Assembly: GCA_002393095.1 (NCBI GenBank) | Contig: DGII01000111.1 | Coordinates: 642 to 7,212 of the forward strand | Direction: 5' to 3' | DNA from: Lachnospiraceae bacterium UBA3826 | GTDB taxonomy: Bacteria; Bacillota; Clostridia; Lachnospirales; Lachnospiraceae | DNA length: 6,571 bases | Shown: positions 1 through 5,208 of the stretch, in pieces | How positions within the stretch are numbered: position 1 is the first letter of the stretch | Layout of the letters: each line of letters opens with the position of its first letter | Translations under genes and position numbers: made by a program | Notes under the pieces: model-generated | The model's input: only the letters and a program-made list of their open reading frames with translations | Told to the model about the DNA's origin: nothing | Database searches by the model: none

Positions 1-2
1 TG

Positions 3-680
3 ATCGGCTCACCTCCGGGATATGTGGGCTTCGAGGACGGAGGACAGTTATCAGAGAAGGTGAGGCGCAATCCTTACAGCGTGGTTCTGTTCGACGAGAT
101 AGAGAAGGCACATCCCGATGTATTCAATATACTTCTTCAGGTGCTTGATGACGGGCATATAACCGATGCCAAGGGCAGAAAGGTAAGCTTTAAGAATACG
201 GTGATAATCATGACATCCAATGCCGGAGCCATGAAGATCATAGAGCCCAAGAATCTGGGCTTTGAGACATCCAAGAATGAGAATAAGGACTATGACCGGA
301 TGAAAAACGGCGTAATGGAAGAGGTCAAGAGGATGTTCAAGCCGGAGTTCCTTAATCGTATCGATGAGATAATGGTGTTCCATACACTTACTAAGGACGA
401 TATGAGCAGGATCGTGACGCTGCTTGCGGGGAACTTAAGTGAGCGGTGCAAGGAGCAGATGGATATCTCGTTAAGCTTAACTTCTGCCGCCAAGAGGTAT
501 ATAGTCGATAAATTCTCTAACCTCAAGATGGGCGCAAGACCCCTTAAGAGAGCGATACAGACACAGATCGAGGATAAGCTTGCGGAGGAGATACTCCGTA
601 AGAGCGTTAAGCCGGGAGATAAGGTCACGGTAACGGTGAAAAATGACAAGGTGGTTTTTCAGGTAAAGGAAGCAAAATAG
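3..680 (+). CDS. clpC: ClpC-type AAA+ unfoldase, C-terminal part (5' end outside window)
   Basis: This is the second ATPase domain (D2) and C-terminus of a ClpC/Hsp100 unfoldase, which threads substrate proteins into the ClpP peptidase in the cytoplasm. The reading frame is open from base 3, so the real start lies upstream; the visible part is 225 residues. Counting from base 3, it shows the GYVG pore loop (6-9), Walker B LFDE (29-32), sensor-1 TSN (71-73), an LGF tripeptide (85-87), the arginine finger in FLNRID (116-121) and sensor-2 GARPLKR (177-183). The LGF loop is the ClpP-docking motif, which argues for ClpC over the ClpP-independent disaggregase ClpB. All key D2 residues are intact. 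It is followed after 21 nt by the 135-aa gene and then radA, matching the clpC–radA linkage known in Firmicutes. ctsR, mcsA and mcsB would be expected upstream but cannot be seen. Confidence 0.95.
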   Translation: MGSPPGYVGFEDGGQLSEKVRRNPYSVVLFDEIEKAHPDVFNILLQVLDDGHITDAKGRKVSFKNTVIIMTSNAGAMKIIEPKNLGFETSKNENKDYDRMKNGVMEEVKRMFKPEFLNRIDEIMVFHTLTKDDMSRIVTLLAGNLSERCKEQMDISLSLTSAAKRYIVDKFSNLKMGARPLKRAIQTQIEDKLAEEILRKSVKPGDKVTVTVKNDKVVFQVKEAK

Positions 681-686
681 TACAGA

Positions 687-692
687 TGGAGG
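687..692 (+). promoter_or_regulatory. Strong ribosome binding site of the 135-aa gene
   Basis: TGGAGG lies 9 nt before the ATG at 702 and 6 nt after the clpC stop. It is the only strong Shine-Dalgarno between clpC and radA, so it probably sets translation of both the 135-aa gene and, by coupling, radA. Confidence 0.8.
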
Positions 693-701
693 ATTACTAA
701 G

Positions 702-1109
702 ATGGCAGTTAGTGAATTGATCAGGTCGGAGCAGGACGGAAGCTTAAGCTTCGGTAATCATGAGCTTGATGAGAAGGCAAAGCTTGAGGATTATAAGTAT
801 GGCGGCAATCTTATGAAGGTTAAGACATACAAGCCCATGACCAAGCTTGAGAAGAACGGTATGTTCCTCTATGAATCAGTGCCGGGGACAAGTGTATACC
901 ACTTCAATGAGACCGATAAGGGCGTGTCTTTTGAGGTTGAGGGCAATGAGGATGCACAGATCACGGTGGGACTGCAGGAAGAGGTAGACTATGAGGTCAT
1001 AGTCGGTGGTGTGAGTGCAGGTAAGATGAAGACCGGAATGGGAGGCAAGTTAAGCTTCAACGTGGAATTGTCAGGAGAACCGGTGTCCGTTGAGCTTAAG
1101 TGTAAATAG
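702..1109 (+). CDS. Conserved protein of unknown function between clpC and radA ('endosialidase'-labelled family)
   Basis: A 135-residue acidic, soluble protein with no signal peptide, no membrane segment and no catalytic motif I can recognise. The second half alternates short hydrophobic strands with G/D/N turns (for example VSFEVEG, ITVGL, YEVIVGG, LSFNVEL), which suggests an all-beta fold. From memory, Lachnospiraceae homologues share the N-terminal ELIR…SFG and the central KLEKNGMF.YES.PGT pattern and are often labelled 'endosialidase'. At 135 residues, without sialidase-type motifs, that label is not credible as an enzyme assignment. The gene has a strong RBS (687-692), starts 21 nt after clpC and ends 3 nt before radA, so it is almost certainly co-transcribed with both. 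A role in protein quality control or DNA repair is suggested only by this position. Confidence 0.85.
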   Translation: MAVSELIRSEQDGSLSFGNHELDEKAKLEDYKYGGNLMKVKTYKPMTKLEKNGMFLYESVPGTSVYHFNETDKGVSFEVEGNEDAQITVGLQEEVDYEVIVGGVSAGKMKTGMGGKLSFNVELSGEPVSVELKCK

Positions 1110-1112
1110 CCA

Positions 1113-2483
1113 ATGGCCAAAAGCAGTGTAAAAAGTGTATTTTTCTGCAATGAATGCGGGTATGAGTCTGCCAAATGGGTAGGACAGTGTCCTGCGTGTA
1201 AGGCATGGAATACCATGGTCGAGGAAAAGACCGACAGGAGGGTGTCGGGACACAGAGGCGTTAGGGCATCCGGCGACGAGGTGCATACGCCGGTGTCAAT
1301 ATCAGAGATATCCACTGAAGATGAAGAGCGCATATCCGCAGGGATAGGCGAGCTTGACAGAGTCCTCGGCGGTGGCATAGTTCCGGGTTCTCTTACACTT
1401 GTAGGCGGTGATCCGGGAATAGGTAAGTCCACTTTGCTTCTGCAGGTGTGCAGACAGCTATCGGATAAGGGTATAGAGGTATTGTATATATCCGGTGAGG
1501 AGAGCCTTAGGCAGATCAAGCTGCGTGCTGACAGGATAGGCTCCATGAATGAACATTTGAAGCTTTTATGTGAGACCAATCTTGAGAACATATGCGAGCA
1601 GGTTAAGAGGAGTAAAGCATCGGTTGCCGTGATAGATTCCATACAGACCATGTACAGTGAGAATCTGGATGCGGCAGCGGGAAGCGTCTCACAGGTGCGT
1701 GAAGCTACAGCGATACTGATGCGTATGGCCAAGGAGCAGAACGTATCGGTATTCATCGTGGGACATGTGACCAAGGAGGGTACGGTAGCAGGACCGAGAG
1801 TGCTTGAACATATGGTAGATACGGTGCTGTACTTCGAGGGCGACAGGCATGCATCCTACAGGATACTCAGAGGTGTTAAGAACCGATTCGGTTCCACTAA
1901 TGAGATGGGTGTCTTCGAGATGAAGAACGAGGGATTAACAGAGGTTCCCAACCCTTCGGAATATATGCTGTCGGGGAGACCTGTAGATGCAAGCGGTGCG
2001 GTGGTATCCTGTGCCATAGAGGGAACCAGACCCATACTTGTGGAATTACAGGCTCTTGTGACAAGGACTAACTTCGGCTTTCCCAGAAGGCAGAGTGCCG
2101 GCAGTGATACGAACAGACTCAACCTCCTTATGGCGGTGCTTGAGAAGCGTCTGGATATGAAGATAGGCGATCATGATGCTTATGTCAATATTGCCGGAGG
2201 CATGAAGATACAGGAGCCGGCGATAGATCTGGCTGTGGTGCTTGCGGTTGTATCAAGCTTTCGCAACAGGGCTATATCCGATGATACTGTGGCTTTTGGA
2301 GAAGTGGGACTTAGCGGGGAGGTAAGAGCCGTGGCCAATGCTTCCATAAGGGTTGCGGAAGCCAAGAAGCTTGGCTTTAAGCGTGTGATACTTCCAAAGA
2401 GCAATATAGCTTCCGTGGATGTTAAGGGAATCGAGCTTGTGGGTGTCGGCTCCATCGAGGAAGCGATAGATAAGGTCATATAG
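1113..2483 (+). CDS. radA: DNA repair protein RadA (Sms)
   Basis: RadA is a RecA-like, DnaB-like ATPase that drives branch migration of recombination intermediates on DNA. This 456-residue copy is full length. In order it shows a C4 zinc finger (Cys12, 15, 26, 29), Walker A GDPGIGKST (99-107), a Walker B strand VAVIDS (171-176), the RadA signature KNRFG (256-260) and a C-terminal Lon-like domain (about 285-456, with FGEVGLSGEVRAV at 395-407). The Lon-like part serves as a hexamer and DNA scaffold in this family rather than as a protease. The ATG at 1113 sits 3 nt after the preceding stop with no good Shine-Dalgarno before it, so translation is probably coupled to the upstream gene. The zinc finger starts 11 residues into the protein, which supports this start. 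disA, which often follows radA in Bacillus, is absent here; a terminator comes next. Confidence 0.97.
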   Translation: MAKSSVKSVFFCNECGYESAKWVGQCPACKAWNTMVEEKTDRRVSGHRGVRASGDEVHTPVSISEISTEDEERISAGIGELDRVLGGGIVPGSLTLVGGDPGIGKSTLLLQVCRQLSDKGIEVLYISGEESLRQIKLRADRIGSMNEHLKLLCETNLENICEQVKRSKASVAVIDSIQTMYSENLDAAAGSVSQVREATAILMRMAKEQNVSVFIVGHVTKEGTVAGPRVLEHMVDTVLYFEGDRHASYRILRGVKNRFGSTNEMGVFEMKNEGLTEVPNPSEYMLSGRPVDASGAVVSCAIEGTRPILVELQALVTRTNFGFPRRQSAGSDTNRLNLLMAVLEKRLDMKIGDHDAYVNIAGGMKIQEPAIDLAVVLAVVSSFRNRAISDDTVAFGEVGLSGEVRAVANASIRVAEAKKLGFKRVILPKSNIASVDVKGIELVGVGSIEEAIDKVI

Positions 2484-2507
2484 ATATAACGTATAATGTA
2501 TATACAA

Positions 2508-2540
2508 TAAAAGAAGCCTGACAGACTCAGGCTTCTTTTA
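2508..2540 (+). terminator. Bidirectional intrinsic terminator after radA
   Basis: A perfect 14-bp inverted repeat (2508-2521 with 2527-2540) around a 5-nt CAGAC loop. The GC-rich core AGCCTGA/TCAGGCT is flanked by A-rich and T-rich outer arms, so the hairpin gives a U-tract when read from either side. It ends the clpC–radA operon from the left and is well placed to stop the convergent toxin-antitoxin transcript from the right. Confidence 0.9.
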
Positions 2541-2546
2541 TACAGG

Positions 2547-2569
2547 GGATGAGAGAATCGAACTCATCC
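2547..2569 (-). repeat. tRNA T-arm-like inverted repeat, possible attachment-site remnant
   Basis: A perfect 7-bp inverted repeat, GGATGAG/CTCATCC, with a 9-nt loop. Read on the minus strand the loop begins TTCGATT, which fits the conserved tRNA T-loop pattern TTCRANY, and is followed by CTCTCATCCCC, like a tRNA or tmRNA 3' end. A full cloverleaf cannot be built: pairing in tRNA register covers only about 3 bp and no CCA follows. It is therefore not a working tRNA. Such 3'-end-like pieces are typical targets or remnants of tyrosine-recombinase integration. Confidence 0.4.
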
Positions 2570-2609
2570 GCAAAATCTGAAAGCCCGCATTTTTACTTGG
2601 CTTGTTGGC

Positions 2610-2638
2610 GTTCCAAGATGTGGAACATAGTGGAACAT
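2610..2638 (+). repeat. TGGAAC repeats in direct and inverted arrangement
   Basis: GTTCCA (2610-2615) and TGGAAC (2621-2626) form a perfect 6-bp inverted repeat with a 5-nt spacer. TGGAACAT then recurs as a direct repeat at 2621-2628 and 2631-2638, a 10-bp period or one helical turn. The arrangement looks like a protein-binding array, for example integrase core or arm sites beside the tRNA-like piece to the left. No integrase gene is in the window. Confidence 0.5.
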
Positions 2639-2685
2639 TTTTTGAACTAATTACAATTATGAAAGGAACCCCGAATAGCGTCCAA

Positions 2686-3006
2686 CTACCTTAGTTTATT
2701 CTCAAAGTCCTCAAGATTATGGAAGATATTCGTTATGTAAACTACATCATCAGTTCCGATATAATACAGAAGAAAATAATTGTGCCGCTTAAAGTTTATG
2801 CGTTTAAGCCCTCTTGCCTTGAGTTTTTCGCTATCAGGTTCAGCAATACTAGATGCTACGGTAGATAGCATATTTGCTGTCTCATTAAAGTCCTCTATTA
2901 CGTTTTTTACAGCCTGTGGATTCCTTTTTACATTGTATAAGTAAGTAAGGTAAGCCTTCAAATCCTTCTCTGCATCAGGAGTCACTTTGACATTATACTT
3001 CATCAT
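2686..3006 (-). CDS. Type II toxin, ParE/RelE superfamily
   Basis: A 106-residue basic protein with the ParE/RelE layout: a first strand YNVKVTPDAEKDL, two helices (about 11-50), then the C-terminal beta sheet with LKRINFKRHNYFLLYYI (67-83) and VVYITNIFHNLEDFENKL (88-105). That last block closely follows the usual ParE-like ending of an aromatic strand plus I.H…DYE. Members of this superfamily either poison DNA gyrase (ParE) or cleave mRNA on the ribosome (RelE); the sequence alone does not decide. The start is fixed by a 4-nt ATGA overlap with the antitoxin stop and by AGGAG 8 nt upstream; a second ATG follows at once (MM). The antitoxin-first order and overlap ensure antitoxin is made first. 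The reading frame is intact, so the pair is probably functional. Confidence 0.85.
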   Translation of the reverse strand: MMKYNVKVTPDAEKDLKAYLTYLYNVKRNPQAVKNVIEDFNETANMLSTVASSIAEPDSEKLKARGLKRINFKRHNYFLLYYIGTDDVVYITNIFHNLEDFENKLR

Positions 3007-3257
3007 GCCATAAACTCCTGCAAAAGATCATTTGCTACTAAATCAGAATCACGCCCTTCACCGGCTTTTGCCTGCTCCAACGAATGATCAACATGACCCC
3101 ATAATTGTTCTTCGGATGTAATTCCTAACGGACTAATCCATCCTTTGTTCTTATTGGCCAGTTCGACTATTACTGAATGAACAGCCATTAACTGATTAGC
3201 ATCTAATCCCTTTAACAGATTAACTGTATCGTCATAAACAGATGTGGTTGCAATCAT
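3003..3257 (-). CDS. Antitoxin of the ParE/RelE-type pair
   Basis: An 84-residue acidic partner directly upstream of the toxin. The N-terminal part (about 1-35) is helical and hydrophobic and probably forms the dimer and DNA-binding part. The C-terminal half, with the pattern HSLEQAKAGEGRDSDLVANDLL (57-79 region), resembles the toxin-wrapping tails of RelB/ParD/Phd-like antitoxins. I cannot assign it to a named antitoxin family, so the call rests mainly on size, gene order and the 4-nt overlap. It has a strong RBS (TGGAGG, 7 nt before ATG) and its own extended -10 promoter at 3291-3299. By analogy with other type II pairs the protein is expected to repress this promoter. Confidence 0.8.
   Translation of the reverse strand: MIATTSVYDDTVNLLKGLDANQLMAVHSVIVELANKNKGWISPLGITSEEQLWGHVDHSLEQAKAGEGRDSDLVANDLLQEFMA
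3015..3019 (-). promoter_or_regulatory. Ribosome binding site of the toxin, inside the antitoxin gene
   Basis: AGGAG on the minus strand, 8 nt before the toxin ATG at 3006. It lies within the last codons of the antitoxin gene and fixes the overlapping ATGA start. Confidence 0.75.
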
Positions 3258-3264
3258 ATTACAT

Positions 3265-3270
3265 CCTCCA
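3265..3270 (-). promoter_or_regulatory. Ribosome binding site of the antitoxin
   Basis: TGGAGG on the minus strand, 7 nt before the ATG at 3257. It is markedly stronger than the toxin site, consistent with more antitoxin than toxin being made. Confidence 0.75.
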
Positions 3271-3290
3271 TTGTCAATTGTTCTATATGG

Positions 3291-3299
3291 ATTATATCA
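3291..3299 (-). promoter_or_regulatory. Extended -10 promoter of the toxin-antitoxin operon
   Basis: The minus strand reads TGATATAAT, a perfect TATAAT with an upstream TG, so a -35 box is not essential and none is clear. Transcription should start near 3284, about 27 nt before the antitoxin ATG. The leader holds CCAT (3268-3271) and ATGG (3287-3290) around a CAATTG palindrome, a weak candidate operator. Confidence 0.65.
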
Positions 3300-3349
3300 T
3301 ACTTTCCAGATTCGTTCTATTATTGAGCCCTACAAATTAATCCTTTAAA

Positions 3350-3991
3350 TTAGTAATCTGTTTCGACATAGTACCATTCATCACCCAGTTTCTGAACCTT
3401 GGTTATCGGGTGACCGCCTTCATTCTTCCGTATAAGATACTCGCCACCATCTGAATACACAACTATCCTTGAGCCCGATAGCATCCCCCTGAATACCCAG
3501 AACTCTACCTCAGTCCCTTCACTGTCATTTTCGCCCACATAGACTGTTCCATCACTTGACAGCATTCTATATCCCTTAGGAAGATCGATCAATCTTGATG
3601 AATCATCAATCTCACCGCTTCTTATCTTATTCACTATCTCCATTCTTTTGGGTGTAAGATATTTATATTCAAAAAGGAGCTTTGCCCTTTTATACGGAAA
3701 GAAAAATGTCATTATTACAGTGATTACAATGATCGCAAATGTAAAGCAATATACTTTTATTTCTTTCGCTTTAATCAACTTTATACTCAAGACTAAGCAT
3801 ATGATAAAGATGATAAATAATATCACATAGATGGGGAGCGCGAATATCCACAATATATCGAACAGCGAATCACTCCACCAGTGTACCGCAAAAGAGGTTG
3901 AAAAGAATAGAATTGACTGAAAAACAGCCATTTTAACAAGAGCTCTGTTCTTTATCTCTTCAGGTTTCATGTTGATTGCATCTGTATTCAT
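3350..3991 (-). CDS. Membrane protein with three N-terminal helices and an external C-terminal domain, function unknown
   Basis: A 213-residue protein. Hydrophobic stretches at about 21-38, 44-70 and 79-98 make three membrane helices. A cytoplasmic N-terminus would place the C-terminal domain (about 100-213) outside the membrane, although the KRAK just after helix 3 is unusual for that topology. The C-terminal domain shows RMEIVNKIRSGEI, IDLPKGYRMLS, a strand VEFWVFRGML, and an ending DEWYYVETDY. The order G.I…I.LP..Y..LS…RG.L…W.YV is one I recall from unnamed membrane proteins of Firmicutes; I know no function for it. The ATG at 3991 lacks a Shine-Dalgarno but lies 22 nt after a TGGTATAAT extended -10 box, so the leader would be very short. 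M8 is a possible alternative start, also without an RBS. It lies upstream of the toxin-antitoxin pair (92-nt gap) and diverges from the lipoproteins. Confidence 0.75.
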   Translation of the reverse strand: MNTDAINMKPEEIKNRALVKMAVFQSILFFSTSFAVHWWSDSLFDILWIFALPIYVILFIIFIICLVLSIKLIKAKEIKVYCFTFAIIVITVIMTFFFPYKRAKLLFEYKYLTPKRMEIVNKIRSGEIDDSSRLIDLPKGYRMLSSDGTVYVGENDSEGTEVEFWVFRGMLSGSRIVVYSDGGEYLIRKNEGGHPITKVQKLGDEWYYVETDY

Positions 3992-4013
3992 ATAGTATTA
4001 TTGTATAGAAATA

Positions 4014-4022
4014 ATTATACCA
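4014..4022 (-). promoter_or_regulatory. Extended -10 promoter of the membrane-protein gene
   Basis: TGGTATAAT on the minus strand, 22 nt before the ATG at 3991. The predicted transcript leader is about 16 nt. The first CGGTTTT box (4027-4035) lies just upstream, in the promoter spacer, where a bound regulator would block or alter initiation. Confidence 0.6.
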
Positions 4023-4026
4023 AAAC

Positions 4027-4084
4027 ATCGGTTTTCATAGCCATCCGTTGGCAAAACCGGTCATTTTGTGTCAAAATCGGTTCA
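4027..4084. repeat. Repeated CAAAAYCGGT boxes in the divergent spacer
   Basis: CAAAACCGGTCA (4052-4063) and CAAAATCGGTTCA (4072-4084) are direct repeats set exactly 20 bp apart, about two helical turns. A third copy, ATCGGTTTT (4027-4035), lies in the opposite orientation next to the minus-strand promoter. Same-face spacing and location between divergent genes suggest binding sites for a regulator, which is not encoded here in any form I recognise. Confidence 0.55.
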
Positions 4085-4102
4085 CAAATAACCCTCGCAA
4101 GG

Positions 4103-4124
4103 CTGTTACTATTTACAATAACAG
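4103..4124. repeat. Inverted repeat CTGTTA/TAACAG, operator candidate
   Basis: Six-base arms at 4103-4108 and 4119-4124 separated by 10 nt, 22 bp overall. The right part overlaps the weak -35-like TTTACA (4112-4117). Size and position fit a dimeric regulator site for the lipoprotein genes, but the arms are short and chance is possible. Confidence 0.35.
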
Positions 4125-4255
4125 AATGAAAGTATTATCGAGAAGCTGAGTATATGTTTGGAGTGATTTTTGTAATGAAGAAATGGTGAAGAGAAATGAA
4201 AGAGCAAAGCGATACATCCTTGTATCCAAGTGTTTGATATTTGCATGACAGGATT

Positions 4256-4260
4256 AGGTG
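4256..4260 (+). promoter_or_regulatory. Ribosome binding site deciding the first lipoprotein start
   Basis: AGGTG is only 4 nt from the ATG at 4265 but 7 nt from the ATG at 4268. Spacing favours initiation at the second codon; the signal peptide works with either. Confidence 0.5.
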
Positions 4261-4264
4261 AAAA

Positions 4265-5134
4265 ATGATGAAAACGAAAAGCTATGGTATTATCGTGGCA
4301 GTAGTGACTGTTGCTTTATTTATGTCCGGATGCGGCAGGCATGAGCATACAATACAAACCCTGAACTATACAGATGATTATCCAATTTTGTATGAGAGCG
4401 AGTTAAATCAGATATTTGATGACTATACGCTGAGCGAGCGAAAGGAAATACATATTGAGGGCGAAGAATGTGACTGTGGATATCATCGGGATACAGTCAA
4501 TTATTATGAATGGAATATCACTTACACCGATTCATGCGGGCAGACCATTGAATGCAGACTAAATAATAGTGAAAGCATATATCATCAGCAGTATGAATGG
4601 CTGGAAGATCAAGTAGAAACCTATTTCTATGATAATTATATGATGAAGTACTTCGGTGAACTAATGAATAATGAAGCCGGAAGTTATTGCTTTTGTTCTC
4701 TTGGGGATTTCTGCAGAAGTTATAGTGATGAAGTCGAATTTTCACATTTGAAAACCGGAAAGAAATATAGGGAATCTCTTGAAAATAGCAACCAGTTAAT
4801 CCCACTGTCAGAACTAAGCTATGTGGACATTTTTGACAGCTATCCTATAGAACTATGTATACATGTACGACTGAATGATCGTTCCATTGAAGAGAATGAA
4901 TGGTCTGAGAATTATTTGAATGCAGTAAATATACTAGAGGATATGACATCACAGATAGCGGAGGATATCGGGAACAACCTCAATTTGGATGCTTCCGTTT
5001 ATTCTGATGTAGATACATTTGAACCGGAGATACGCAGCACAGATATCAATTATTTGAGGGGCGAAAAGACGGAGTGCGGAGGGTCTGATTTTGATCATGT
5101 AGTATTCAAGTCGTATGAGGGAGTATATTGGTAA
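4265..5134 (+). CDS. Cysteine-rich lipoprotein of unknown function (first of a tandem pair)
   Basis: A 289-residue protein with a type II signal peptide: basic MMKTK, a hydrophobic stretch (about 8-20) and lipobox MSGC with lipidated Cys23. It should be anchored to the outer face of the cytoplasmic membrane. The mature part is acidic and Tyr/Asn-rich, with nine further cysteines (69, 71, 91, 97, 142, 144, 150, 198, 271), two of the clusters being CxC pairs (69/71 and 142/144), plus nearby His25, His27 and His74. That could mean disulfides or a metal site. I recognise no family. Two adjacent ATGs exist; AGGTG (4256-4260) is 4 nt from the first and 7 nt from the second (4268), so the second is the better-spaced start. 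It ends in tandem TAA stops and is followed 74 nt later by a second lipoprotein, probably in the same transcript. Confidence 0.8.
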   Translation: MMKTKSYGIIVAVVTVALFMSGCGRHEHTIQTLNYTDDYPILYESELNQIFDDYTLSERKEIHIEGEECDCGYHRDTVNYYEWNITYTDSCGQTIECRLNNSESIYHQQYEWLEDQVETYFYDNYMMKYFGELMNNEAGSYCFCSLGDFCRSYSDEVEFSHLKTGKKYRESLENSNQLIPLSELSYVDIFDSYPIELCIHVRLNDRSIEENEWSENYLNAVNILEDMTSQIAEDIGNNLNLDASVYSDVDTFEPEIRSTDINYLRGEKTECGGSDFDHVVFKSYEGVYW

Positions 5135-5194
5135 TAATGGTGAGAACGATATATTTAGGTGAAAGTGGAGGGGATTGACGAGGAATTACTTGTT

Positions 5195-5198
5195 GGAG
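5195..5198 (+). promoter_or_regulatory. Ribosome binding site of the second lipoprotein
   Basis: GGAG lies 10 nt before the ATG at 5209. An earlier ATG at 5201 is only 2 nt away and opens a frame of just three codons (MKK), whose TGA overlaps the real start as ATGA. Confidence 0.55.
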
Positions 5199-5208
5199 CA
5201 ATGAAGAA

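Larger units (their letters stand above)
4020..4264. other. Gene-free divergent intergenic region
   Basis: About 245 nt between the membrane-protein promoter and the first lipoprotein. Only very short frames are present. It holds the CAAAAYCGGT boxes, an inverted repeat at 4103-4124, a weak plus-strand promoter candidate (TTTACA 4112-4117 and TATTAT 4133-4138, 15-nt spacer), and a five-codon frame MKKW (4175-4189) preceded by TTGGAG that resembles a decayed gene start. Confidence 0.6.

Noticed and set aside
989..1774. Long minus-strand open frame (261 codons) opposite radA
   Set aside because: It is antisense to the clearly coding radA and the 135-aa gene, is Ser/Thr/Pro/Leu-rich as expected of a shadow frame, and has no family features.
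187..2372. Many AAGCTT and TTAAGCTT words, including palindromes at 470-481 and 739-752
   Set aside because: They lie inside genes and mostly come from AAG-CTT (Lys-Leu) or AGC-TT(A/C) codon pairs; usage bias explains them better than a signal.
2541..2600. A complete tRNA or tmRNA gene on the minus strand
   Set aside because: Only the T-arm-like part is present; no acceptor partner, no anticodon arm and no CCA can be found.
5137..5178. 13-codon frame between the lipoproteins (ATG overlapping the tandem TAA)
   Set aside because: Too short, no RBS of its own, no recognisable peptide; probably chance.
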